Assembly (NCBI RefSeq): GCF_014635305.1
Contig: NZ_BMCS01000001.1
Span: 2,728,001-2,792,000 of the forward strand
Direction: 5' to 3'
Source of the DNA: Williamsia phyllosphaerae
Lineage (GTDB): Bacteria; Actinomycetota; Actinomycetes; Mycobacteriales; Mycobacteriaceae
Length of the DNA: 64,000 nt
How positions within the stretch are numbered: the first letter of the stretch is position 1; every line of letters starts with the position of its first letter. Both the position numbers and the translations under genes were made by a program. Of this stretch, positions 1-6,495 are shown one piece after another. The notes under the pieces were generated by a model. That model saw only the letters and a program-made list of their open reading frames with translations. It had not been told where the DNA came from and made no database searches.

Positions 1-1
1 C

Positions 2-325
2 AACTCGAAGCAGGTGTACGCCGACCTCGGCGGCGCCGACCGTCGGGCCGTCGACGAGTTCACCCGCGGATCCGGGGCGATCTCGGATGCGTTGACCGAT
101 GAGGTGTCCGACGGGGTCCGGTCGCAGGCCCAGGCGCTGATCGACCGGACGGGCGCGTTGTCGCGGGCTGTCGGCACACGACAGCGGGTACCGCTCAACG
201 TCGCGTCGACGGCGTGGATCCGCGCCCGCGACGCCGTACTCGATTCCTGCGGTCCCTATGCGGCCTCGAGTTCCTCGACCGCGCCCGCGGTTCCGGCATC
301 ACCATCCGGCTCGCCGGGCGGATGA
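2..325 (+). CDS. 3' end of an unidentified protein (truncated by window edge)
   Basis: An open frame enters from the left edge (first full codon at position 2) and ends at TGA 323-325, giving the last ~107 residues. The visible part is a helical, Asp/Arg/Ala-rich segment with one Cys, then a Ser/Ala/Pro/Gly-rich tail, a composition typical of exported or surface proteins of mycolata. In M. tuberculosis a hypothetical gene (Rv2240c) lies just upstream of the DUF3052 gene, so this may be its counterpart. That is inferred from position only; I do not recognise the family. The N-terminus, and so any signal peptide, lies outside the window. Confidence 0.55.
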   Translation, partial: NSKQVYADLGGADRRAVDEFTRGSGAISDALTDEVSDGVRSQAQALIDRTGALSRAVGTRQRVPLNVASTAWIRARDAVLDSCGPYAASSSSTAPAVPASPSGSPGG

Positions 326-509
326 CGCCTTCGGTGGGTCCGATATCGGGCTCACCGGCCACGACGTCGTCCGACACCCGCGCCGGATCGCATACTCGGC
401 TTGCAACTTCGCCGCACACGCTGTTCTCTAGTACCAATCGGCTGATTTCCCATCGGGATCTCGGCGCACACATGTTCGGTCGGGAAACCTGATGAGGAGG
501 TCGCACGCG

Positions 510-932
510 TTGGTTGCCGCTGCGGATGGTAATCGCGCCGAGAAGCTCGGGTTCACTCCGGGCATGGTGGTGCAGGAGCTCGGGTGGGACGAGGACGCCG
601 ATGACGACCTCCGCGTCGACATCGAGGACCGCGTCGGTGCCGAGATGCTCGACGAGGACTCCGACGAGGTCATCGACGTCGTCGTTCTCTGGTGGCGCGA
701 TGACGACGGCGATCTCGTGGACGCCCTGATGGACGCCATCGGACCGCTCGCCGACGACGGATACGTCTGGGTCTTCTCGCCCAAGACAGGCACCTCCGGC
801 TACGTCGACCCCGCCGAGATCGCCGAGTCGGCGCCCACAGCGGGACTCACCCAGACCTCGGTCATCAGCCTGGGGGATTGGTCCGGATCGCGCTTGGTGC
901 AACCCAAGTCGCGCTCGGCCAAGCGCGCGTGA
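510..932 (+). CDS. DUF3052 family protein (Rv2239c-like)
   Basis: A 140-residue acidic cytoplasmic protein. I start it at TTG 510, not the in-frame ATG 492, because AGGAGG at 495-500 lies 9 nt upstream and the resulting N-terminus (M-VAAADGN) matches the MVAAAD start I recall for Rv2239c. Conserved stretches are GWDEDADDD, LLDEDSDEVIDVVVLWW-like and LVDALMDAIGPLADDG, and a C-terminal SRLVQPKSR tail. DUF3052 is an actinobacterial family without assigned biochemistry; its constant neighbour is the peroxiredoxin ahpE, as here, which hints at a stress role (inference). The fold resembles a small alpha/beta protein with a long acidic face. Confidence 0.9.
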   Translation: MVAAADGNRAEKLGFTPGMVVQELGWDEDADDDLRVDIEDRVGAEMLDEDSDEVIDVVVLWWRDDDGDLVDALMDAIGPLADDGYVWVFSPKTGTSGYVDPAEIAESAPTAGLTQTSVISLGDWSGSRLVQPKSRSAKRA

Positions 933-985
933 TCGACTCTTCGCCCACCGGTGCAGGACCGCTCGACCAGATGGCACGGATAGCG

Positions 986-1477
986 ATGGACTCCCCGTCC
1001 GCCACGCCCTCGCGGCCGCTGCCGCCCGGCTCGATCGCCCCGGATTTCGAACTCCGCGACCAGAACAACCAGCGCGTGAGCCTGCAGGCGTCGCGTGCCA
1101 CCAAGAAGGTCCTCGTGGTCTTCTTCCCCCTCGCCTTCACCGGCACCTGCGAGGGCGAACTCGCCATCCTGCGGGACCGGCTCCCCGACTTCGAGACCGA
1201 CCGGACCACCCTTCTGGCCATCTCGGTCGGTCCGCCCCCCACGCACAAGATCTGGTCGTCGGCACAGGGATTCCTGTTCCCGATCCTCTCGGACTTCTGG
1301 CCGCACGGGGTCACCGCGATGAACTACGGGGTCTTCAACGCCCGCGCCGGCTACGCCAACCGTGGGACGTTCGTCGTCGGTCAGGACGGCATCATCACCT
1401 TCTCCGACGTCGTCGGGCCGGGCGAGGCGCGCGACGACACGCTCTGGGAGCGTGCACTCGCTGCTCTGCAGTCCTAG
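986..1477 (+). CDS. ahpE: 1-Cys peroxiredoxin AhpE
   Basis: A thioredoxin-fold peroxidase that reduces hydroperoxides and peroxynitrite in the cytoplasm. With the ATG at 986 it is 163 residues, near the 153 of M. tuberculosis AhpE. The active-site segment VVFFPLAFTGTCEGEL carries the peroxidatic Cys55 with the preceding Pro and Thr, and this is the only cysteine, as in the one-cysteine AhpE subgroup. GPPPTHKIW, LSDFWPHG and NRGTFVV are further family blocks. It lies 53 nt after the DUF3052 stop and is probably cotranscribed. ATG 971 is an alternative start; neither has a good Shine-Dalgarno. Recycling would need mycothiol/mycoredoxin (family knowledge). Confidence 0.93.
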   Translation: MDSPSATPSRPLPPGSIAPDFELRDQNNQRVSLQASRATKKVLVVFFPLAFTGTCEGELAILRDRLPDFETDRTTLLAISVGPPPTHKIWSSAQGFLFPILSDFWPHGVTAMNYGVFNARAGYANRGTFVVGQDGIITFSDVVGPGEARDDTLWERALAALQS

Positions 1478-1518
1478 CGGGCCGACTCACACGATTTTCC
1501 GAAGCCTCCGCGGCGCGA

Positions 1519-1524
1519 TAGATT
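1519..1524 (+). promoter_or_regulatory. Possible -10 for tRNA-Val
   Basis: TAGATT, about 33 nt before the mature tRNA 5' end, in the only short AT-richer patch between ahpE and the tRNA. No convincing -35. Confidence 0.3.
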
Positions 1525-1556
1525 CGTGTCTGCATCGGCGCTGTGGCGCGCCGTCG

Positions 1557-1632
1557 GCGCGTATAGCTCAGTGGTTAGAGCTCTGGTCTTACACACCAGC
1601 GGTCGGGGGTTCAAATCCCTCTGCGCGCACCA
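1557..1632 (+). tRNA. tRNA-Val (anticodon TAC)
   Basis: The cloverleaf folds by eye. Acceptor arm GCGCGTA (1557-1563) pairs with TGCGCGC (1622-1628), one G-U. D-stem GCTC/GAGC is 1566-1569 with 1578-1581. Anticodon stem CTGGT/ACCAG is 1583-1587 with 1595-1599, enclosing CTTACAC with anticodon TAC at 1590-1592. The T-arm holds GGTTCAAAT. Discriminator A1629 is followed by a genome-encoded CCA at 1630-1632. It decodes GUA/GUG valine codons. The converging K+ channel gene reads through its 3' half on the other strand. Confidence 0.97.
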
Positions 1633-2353
1633 TCTGTGAACGGTTGATCGCAATACGCAACTCGACGAGTTCATCGTGTAGTTGCTGGATCTGCTGCCCT
1701 GTCGCTACCTGATTCGCCGCATCCTCCTGTGCCACACGTTGGACGATCCAGGATGCCAGGGTCGCGGTCACAATTCCGATCAGGCTGATGCCGCCGATCA
1801 TCAGGAGTGCCGCGATGATCCGACCGGTGGTGGTCACGGGTGCGTAATCGCCGTACCCGACGGTGGTGACCGTCGTGATCGACCACCACACGGCGTCACC
1901 GAACGTCGTGATGACGGCGTCGCCTCGTGAGCGCTCGGCCTCCAAGATCGCCAACGACGCAACATAGATCAACAGGACCGCGCTTGCGGCCGTGTAAATG
2001 ACCACCCTTCCTCGGATCGCGCCGCCTACTGCCTTCTGTAACGCGCCGAACAAGATGACGAGCCGCAGCAGTCGCAGCGGCCGGAGCAGCGGCAACGCGA
2101 CCACGGCGAGATCAAGGAGGTGCCGGACGAACCATCTTCCCTTCTCCGGTGCAACGGCGAGGCGGACGATGTAGTCGACGGCAAACACCAGCCACGCAGC
2201 CGCCACCACCGCGGATAGGACGGCTCTCGCGATCCCGGAGGGCTGGGCCAGGACCTGGACTGAGTATGCGGCCAGAAAAATGCCGGCCACGCAGGCCAGC
2301 GGCCATTCCAGCCGCTTGTCCCACTTCGCGAGAAAGTCTGTTCTGTCGAGCAC
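1589..2353 (-). CDS. Voltage-gated-type potassium channel, 6 TM
   Basis: A 254-residue inner-membrane K+ channel. GTG 2353 is chosen because GGATTGGGGA lies just upstream and the preceding 136 in-frame residues are Arg-rich low-complexity translation. Hydrophobic segments lie near 17-36 (S1), 45-67 (S2), 79-102 (S3/S4, with the Arg series RPLRLLRL), 117-138 (S5) and 178-204 (S6). The selectivity filter TVGYGD is at 164-169 after pore helix WWSITTVT. The end is a short coiled coil (QIQQLHDELVELRIAI). The last 14 residues are antisense translation of the 3' half of tRNA-Val, and the stop codon lies in the tRNA anticodon loop. No RCK or cyclic-nucleotide domain is present. Confidence 0.88.
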   Translation of the reverse strand: MLDRTDFLAKWDKRLEWPLACVAGIFLAAYSVQVLAQPSGIARAVLSAVVAAAWLVFAVDYIVRLAVAPEKGRWFVRHLLDLAVVALPLLRPLRLLRLVILFGALQKAVGGAIRGRVVIYTAASAVLLIYVASLAILEAERSRGDAVITTFGDAVWWSITTVTTVGYGDYAPVTTTGRIIAALLMIGGISLIGIVTATLASWIVQRVAQEDAANQVATGQQIQQLHDELVELRIAINRSQMVRAEGFEPPTAGV

Positions 2354-2451
2354 GGGTCCCCAATCCTGATCGCCGCCCAATCGAGACGGTGGCCTGCTCG
2401 TCACGGGGGTTGTTGCATTGCTACCCGATCGCCGTCGCGTGACCCGGCGTG

Positions 2452-2463
2452 ACACCCGGGTGT
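2452..2463. promoter_or_regulatory. 12-bp perfect palindrome upstream of the K+ channel
   Basis: ACACCCGGGTGT lies in the 273-bp divergent gap between the channel gene and the small ORF. It could be an operator. Apart from this palindrome I see no other clear element in the gap. Confidence 0.25.
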
Positions 2464-2626
2464 GTCGCACATCGTCCGCACGCGCGGTCACCGGTGTAGC
2501 GTGAGACACAGGTTCAACCATCTGTCGCTCTCCGGCAGACGTCTCAACCCCGCGACGGTCGGCATCCTTCGATCGTCGCCTCTTCAGAACAAGCGGCGCA
2601 TCTCTTCGCGCCCTGTGAGGATGACC

Positions 2627-2764
2627 ATGGATTACACGCAACTCTTCTCGCACACGGCAGTGGCCGAGGCGCCCGCCGAGTCGAGCGACGCGTCGGTACG
2701 CAACCCCACCTTCTCCGACGCCGAGAATGCGGACAAGCATCCGCATTCCGCCTCTGACCACTGA
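2627..2764 (+). CDS. Small acidic protein, 45 aa, upstream of DUF5994
   Basis: ATG 2627 follows GTGAGG with good spacing and opens a 45-residue frame (MDYTQLFSHTAVAEAP...). It is hydrophilic, Ala/Glu/Ser/Asp-rich, ends HPHSASDH, and has no signal or membrane segment. The next gene starts 5 nt after its stop with no Shine-Dalgarno of its own, so the two are probably translationally coupled. I do not recognise the family. Possibilities are a regulatory leader peptide or a small partner of the DUF5994 protein. An ATG at 2621 is a less well spaced alternative. Confidence 0.5.
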   Translation: MDYTQLFSHTAVAEAPAESSDASVRNPTFSDAENADKHPHSASDH

Positions 2765-2769
2765 TCACC

Positions 2770-3240
2770 GTGGGTGAGGTCGATCGGCGCAGCGCACAGC
2801 CGGTTCGACTTGCCCTGTCGGAGGTCGCGGGACGCGACGTCGACGGAGCGTGGTGGCCGCAGACCAATCGGGTCGCCGGCGAACTGCCCCACCTCATGCT
2901 CGCGCTCGCCTCGCGGGTGGGCGCCGTGGAGGGGATCGGCGTCAACTGGACGAACACGTCCGCTTTCCCGAACTTCAATGCTGCCGAGTTCCCCGCACAT
3001 CCCGGCACCCCGGCATCGATTGATCTCCATCTGATGGTCATCACCGGGAGTATTCGAACGATCACGTTGCTGCTCATACCTTTTCGGACCTCAGTGCGCC
3101 TGGCGACCCTGGTGCTCCGTGAAGCGGTGGCGTTACCGATACCGATGGATCTCCTCGACACCCGGGCGCATCTGGCCGCGCGTCGGATCGTCCAGAGTGC
3201 CCAGACCCAGGCGGCAGACGGACGCGCGAAGACCAGCTGA
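2770..3240 (+). CDS. DUF5994 family protein
   Basis: A 156-residue protein starting at GTG 2770. The N-terminal block PVRLAL...VDGAWWPQTNRVAGELPHL matches the DUF5994 signature as I remember it (RLAL...DGAWWPRSRDL..ELP). The middle region GIGVNWTNTSAFPNF and the hydrophobic strand LHLMVITGSIRTITLLLIPF fit a small beta-rich fold. The family is restricted to actinobacteria and has no known biochemical role. It follows the 45-aa ORF closely and converges on the WYL regulator gene with a 21-nt gap. The assignment rests on motif memory only. Confidence 0.7.
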   Translation: MGEVDRRSAQPVRLALSEVAGRDVDGAWWPQTNRVAGELPHLMLALASRVGAVEGIGVNWTNTSAFPNFNAAEFPAHPGTPASIDLHLMVITGSIRTITLLLIPFRTSVRLATLVLREAVALPIPMDLLDTRAHLAARRIVQSAQTQAADGRAKTS

Positions 3241-3261
3241 AATACGCCGGACCGGTTCGCA

Positions 3262-4239
3262 TCACGACACCGCGGACCGGTACCGAAGGCTCATCCGCTC
3301 GTGATAGCGCGCCACCTCGACGCATTCGTCGGCGAGTTCCGGCGGATCCACCACGGTGAAGTCCGTACCGAACGCGTGTAGCCATCGGGCGATCGAGGTC
3401 ATCGACGTGCCGAAAAGCGTTATTTCACAACTCGTCTCGTCGCCGGTCTCGACGACGCCCCAATCGCCGTCGACCATCGGTGCGACGTCCTCGATCGGTG
3501 CGTGGATCCGGACGCGGGCGCTCGACGTCCGCCACAGCGCGCCGATGCTGGCCGCCACGTGGGCCGCGGCTCCGCCCTCGGGGAGCGGTCGTGGCGTGAA
3601 GCGGGGACCGGTGGGGATCTTGGGCGTCATCCGATCGACCCGGAATGATCGCCAGTCGGATCGGCTGATGTCCCATGCCACCAAGTACCACCGAGATCCG
3701 CTGCGCACCAGTCGATACGGCTCGACCTCACGTCGGCTGGCCTGCTCGGAACGGTCGAGGTAGTCGAAGCGCAGACGCTCGGTCCGATGGCAGCACGCCG
3801 CGATGTCGGAGAGAGTGCCCGCGTCGACCGACGACTTCGACGTCGGCGACGTGACGGTGTCCACCTGCAGGGAGTCGAGTCGATGCCGCAGCCGCGACGG
3901 CATCACCTGCCGTAGTTTCTGCAGTGCGCGGATGGCCGCGTCGTCGAGGCCGGTCACCGAACCCGTTGCCGCCGATTGCAATCCGAGAGCGACCGCCAAC
4001 ACCTCCTGGTCGTCGAGGAGAAGCGGTGGCATCTCCGCACCCGCACCGAGTTGATATCCGCCGCCGACGCCTACAGTCGCGTCGACGGGGTAGCCGAGTT
4101 CGCGTAACCGGTCGATATCCCGTCGCACTGTCCGCGTCGTCACGTTGAGCCGCGCGGCGAGATCGCCGCCGGACCAGTCGCGCCGCATCTGGAGAAGTGA
4201 CAACAGCCGCAGCAGCCGCGCGGACGTCTCCATCACCAT
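3262..4239 (-). CDS. HTH/WYL-domain transcriptional regulator (YafY type)
   Basis: A 325-residue DNA-binding regulator. Residues 5-60 form a DeoR/HTH_11 winged helix (LAARLNVTTRTVRRDIDRL as recognition unit, then the wing GVGGGYQLG). A WYL domain spans roughly 140-205, with the RWYLVAWD and SFRVDRM blocks, followed by a WCX extension. WYL domains sense ligands, often nucleic acids or nucleotides, and such regulators act singly in many actinobacteria (family knowledge). The start is ATG 4239; ATG 4233 is equally possible. Its target is unknown. A cluster of GTCCT/AGGAC half-sites lies 46-72 bp upstream, in front of its own start and the divergent DUF218 gene, suggesting autoregulation. Confidence 0.88.
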   Translation of the reverse strand: MVMETSARLLRLLSLLQMRRDWSGGDLAARLNVTTRTVRRDIDRLRELGYPVDATVGVGGGYQLGAGAEMPPLLLDDQEVLAVALGLQSAATGSVTGLDDAAIRALQKLRQVMPSRLRHRLDSLQVDTVTSPTSKSSVDAGTLSDIAACCHRTERLRFDYLDRSEQASRREVEPYRLVRSGSRWYLVAWDISRSDWRSFRVDRMTPKIPTGPRFTPRPLPEGGAAAHVAASIGALWRTSSARVRIHAPIEDVAPMVDGDWGVVETGDETSCEITLFGTSMTSIARWLHAFGTDFTVVDPPELADECVEVARYHERMSLRYRSAVS

Positions 4240-4284
4240 GTCGTGCCCCGTTCGTAGCGGTGGGTGCGTTCGACCCCAGTGTTC

Positions 4285-4311
4285 GTCCTATTGAGGACAA
4301 TCGATGTCCTC
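4285..4311. promoter_or_regulatory. Candidate operator: three GTCCT/AGGAC half-sites
   Basis: GTCCT at 4285-4289, AGGAC at 4294-4298 and GTCCT at 4306-4310. The last two form the perfect 7-bp inverted repeat GAGGACA-5-TGTCCTC (4293-4311). The site lies between the WYL regulator and the DUF218 gene. Binding by the WYL protein is inferred from position. Confidence 0.45.
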
Positions 4312-4433
4312 GATCAATTCAATCCTCCATCTCAGCAGGCCGACGCCGGCCTGAGGGCTCCGGTGGCGGACGCGAGGATCGATTTGTTACGCATATGAAA
4401 CCACTTTGAGCTCTTTGGTCCCAGGAGCCCCAC

Positions 4434-4439
4434 TACTCT
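4434..4439 (+). promoter_or_regulatory. -10 TACTCT, DUF218 gene
   Basis: TACTCT, 7 nt before ATG 4447, with no Shine-Dalgarno in between, so a leaderless transcript is predicted. Confidence 0.55.
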
Positions 4440-4446
4440 CATCGCC

Positions 4447-5346
4447 ATGCAATCGTGGTCTCGTGTCCGCAGGTTCGGCGTGATGATCGGTGCCCTGGCG
4501 GTGATCACCACCGGCGTCGGCGCGACCCAGGTTCTCGTGGCACCCGCGGCCGCGTCGGCGAAGCCGGCCCCGTCGGTGACGCTCTACAACTCGGCTCAGG
4601 GCAAGTTCTCCAACGGGAACGTCGCCGGCGGACTCGCTGATCTGGCCGCACTGGTGCGTGTCGCCCCCAACGACCGCCAGGCGCTGGCGCTGCAGGCCAT
4701 CTGGGCCGACTACGCCTACGACTTCCCGACCAAGGCGAGCGCGCTGGCGCGATTGAACGCGGTCTCGCCCGCAACGGCCCGCGGGATCGGCGGGGTGTTC
4801 GGTGCGATCGGTGCCGGCATCGCGACGATTCCCAACCCCTTGCCGGGGATCATCGGCCCGCGTACGGCCATCGTGGCGCTCGGGTACGGGTTGCTGCCCA
4901 ACGGCACGATGCGACCGGAGCTCGTCGAGCGGCTGACCAAGACGTGGGTGCAGGCCCTGATCGCCCCGGCCTCCCCGATCATCGTCACCGGTGGCGCACC
5001 GCAGAACGGGGTCACCGAGGCCGCCGCCATGAAGGGCTGGCTGGTCGGACGCGGCATCCCCGCCTCCCGGATCGTCGCCGAGACCCGCGCCGGTTCCACC
5101 GTCGCGAACGCGCTGAACAGCGCTGCGATCATGAGGTCACGCGGCTGGGGCAACGCGATCATCGTGAGCAGTCCCAACCACCTGCGGCGAGCGGTCGCCG
5201 ACTTCATCGTGGCCGGCGTACCGGTGGTGGGCACCACCACCCAGTTCAACGGGTGGCCCTCGCAGATCCTGCCGCCCACGCGTGACGCGCAACGCGGGAT
5301 CTACCTCGACGTGACGCGAACCTTCGGGCTGCCCGCGGGTCGCTGA
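4447..5346 (+). CDS. Secreted YdcF/SanA-like DUF218 protein
   Basis: A 299-residue protein with a Sec signal: basic MQSWSRVRR, a hydrophobic stretch to ~33, then an AAASA-K cleavage region near 36-38. Residues ~50-110 are a helical repeat-like region with Ala/Leu/Asp. A DUF218 domain follows from ~135: TAIVALGYGL, RPELVERLTKTW, IIVTGGAPQNGVTEAAAM, IVAETRAGSTVANALNSA and IIVSSPNHLRRA, the order seen in SanA/YdcF proteins, which are implicated in envelope integrity. The N-terminal extension is unusual for YdcF but common in actinobacterial forms. The exact substrate is unknown. An extracytoplasmic location follows from the signal peptide. Confidence 0.85.
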   Translation: MQSWSRVRRFGVMIGALAVITTGVGATQVLVAPAAASAKPAPSVTLYNSAQGKFSNGNVAGGLADLAALVRVAPNDRQALALQAIWADYAYDFPTKASALARLNAVSPATARGIGGVFGAIGAGIATIPNPLPGIIGPRTAIVALGYGLLPNGTMRPELVERLTKTWVQALIAPASPIIVTGGAPQNGVTEAAAMKGWLVGRGIPASRIVAETRAGSTVANALNSAAIMRSRGWGNAIIVSSPNHLRRAVADFIVAGVPVVGTTTQFNGWPSQILPPTRDAQRGIYLDVTRTFGLPAGR

Positions 5347-5365
5347 ACCAGATCTGCCGTCGACT

Positions 5366-6100
5366 TCAGGCCGACGCCAGGTCGGACAGCGCGATGTCGG
5401 GCAGATGAATCCAGCCCTCGCGCCTCGCCACCGTTCGTTGGGGGGCGGTCGGGAGGTGAGTTCGCCCGATCGCCGCAGCACGGGCCAGGAACGCGGCCAA
5501 CACCGCGTCGAACGCATCGTCGCTACGCATGCACAGGTCGTGGTGCGTGCCGAGGTTGAACCACGGAGTGGCGTCGACGAACTGGCCGACGAGCGTGCGT
5601 CGAACGGCGTCGTTCGCGCGGCCCTTGTATCCCCGCGAGGTGAAACCCCACGTGGACAGGGCCGCCGCCGGATAGGCCTCCACCGCGCGTCCGTCGACCC
5701 GGTCGGTGACGTCCAGCGCGGCCAACACGCCCACGCATCGCAACGCGACGTGGGCGATCAGGTCGGCGGAGACACTCAGGGGGATGAGGCCGGTCCGCTC
5801 GCGGACCACGTCGTCGGTCGTGCGACGCACCAGTGGTCCGCGCGCCGCGCGAGTGTTCAGCGGCCCATGTGTGGGGGCGGCGTGCCGGTGGTGGGCGGAG
5901 ATGAAGGTCACGAACTCGTCCGGCCATCCGAAGGGCGAATCGATGCCCACCCGTACCGCGCCTCGCGACGCGGCAACCAGGTCGGCGTCGGTGGCGCCGA
6001 GCCGCACATCGACGAGCGTGGCGCGACCGTCGTGCCAATCGATGGTCGCCACGGCGGTCTTCGCCGGCTCCGCGGCGAGATCGACGCCCACTGTTCGCAT
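5366..6100 (-). CDS. DUF429 family protein (RNase H-like fold)
   Basis: A 244-residue protein beginning MRTVGVDLAAEPAKTAVA, a GVDLA strand with the first acidic residue of an RNase H/actin-like core. Further blocks are VRVGIDSPFGWPDEF, RRTTDDVVRERTG, EAYPAAALSTWG and SDDAFDAVLAAFLARA, which carries the last acidic pair. The order fits DUF429, predicted nucleases or nucleotide-binding proteins of unknown substrate. Start: ATG 6100 sits 6 nt after a -10-like TAGCGT on the same strand. It converges on the DUF218 gene with a 19-nt gap and diverges from cmtR. Confidence 0.85.
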   Translation of the reverse strand: MRTVGVDLAAEPAKTAVATIDWHDGRATLVDVRLGATDADLVAASRGAVRVGIDSPFGWPDEFVTFISAHHRHAAPTHGPLNTRAARGPLVRRTTDDVVRERTGLIPLSVSADLIAHVALRCVGVLAALDVTDRVDGRAVEAYPAAALSTWGFTSRGYKGRANDAVRRTLVGQFVDATPWFNLGTHHDLCMRSDDAFDAVLAAFLARAAAIGRTHLPTAPQRTVARREGWIHLPDIALSDLASA

Positions 6101-6106
6101 GGCCTC

Positions 6107-6112
6107 ACGCTA
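6107..6112 (-). promoter_or_regulatory. -10 TAGCGT, DUF429 gene
   Basis: Read on the minus strand, TAGCGT precedes the ATG at 6100 by 6 nt. Confidence 0.5.
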
Positions 6113-6121
6113 GTGGGAGCT

Positions 6122-6160
6122 CGGTACAGGGTTCTCTGAATACAGACTTACCTGTACCGT
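6122..6160 (+). promoter_or_regulatory. cmtR operator/promoter: TACAGG half-sites with -10 TACCGT
   Basis: CGGTACAGG (6122-6130) and CCTGTACCG (6151-6159) are perfect 9-bp inverted arms 20 nt apart. A third half-site, TACAG, at 6141-6145 also forms TACAG-6-CTGTA with the right arm. The -10 hexamer TACCGT (6155-6160) is built into the right arm, 8 nt before ATG 6169, so a bound repressor would occlude polymerase. Autoregulation by the adjacent ArsR-family gene is inferred. Confidence 0.65.
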
Positions 6161-6168
6161 CGCGATCC

Positions 6169-6495
6169 ATGGATGTTGCGACGAACGTGTCCGTGCTGGC
6201 GAGATTCGGGCACGCACTGTCCGACGAGACCCGAACCCGGATCCTGCTCGGCCTCGCCGACGGCTCGCGATACCCCGCCGATCTCGCCGACGACCTGGAG
6301 GTCAGTCGGCAGAAGTTGTCGAATCATCTGGCGTGCCTACGCGGGTGCGGCCTCGTCGTCGCTGTCCCCGAGGGCCGACGCACCCGCTACGAACTCGCAG
6401 ACCCGACCATCGGACGGGCCATCGCCGATCTGTTGACCGTCGTGCTCGCCGTGGATCCGGCGTGCTGTGCCGATTCCGCGAGCGGGTGCTGCTGA
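6169..6495 (+). CDS. cmtR: CmtR-like ArsR/SmtB metal-sensing repressor
   Basis: A 108-residue winged-helix repressor. The recognition helix region VSRQKLSNHLACLRGCGLVV is followed by the wing EGRRTRYELAD. Cys56 and Cys60 correspond to the Cys57/Cys61 metal ligands of M. tuberculosis CmtR, and Cys99/Cys100 in DPACCAD sit where its third ligand (Cys102) lies; a further CC ends the protein. CmtR releases DNA on binding Cd(II) or Pb(II) (family knowledge). It heads an operon with a cation diffusion facilitator whose ATG overlaps this gene's TGA by one base. The transcript is likely leaderless from the operator-embedded promoter. Confidence 0.9.
   Translation: MDVATNVSVLARFGHALSDETRTRILLGLADGSRYPADLADDLEVSRQKLSNHLACLRGCGLVVAVPEGRRTRYELADPTIGRAIADLLTVVLAVDPACCADSASGCC

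Noticed and set aside
195..977. 260-codon minus-strand frame across the DUF3052 gene
   Set aside because: It is a shadow frame. The plus-strand DUF3052 protein and its AGGAGG start account for the region.
1557..1632. tRNA-Val as an integration (att) site
   Set aside because: No integrase, no phage or plasmid genes, and no displaced copy of the tRNA 3' end was seen in the following 10 kb. The accessory stretch looks like ordinary chromosomal genes.
3241..3300. Terminator between DUF5994 and WYL genes from repeated GGACCGGT
   Set aside because: The two ACCGG elements do not form a continuous stem of useful length, and no hairpin with a tight loop can be drawn.
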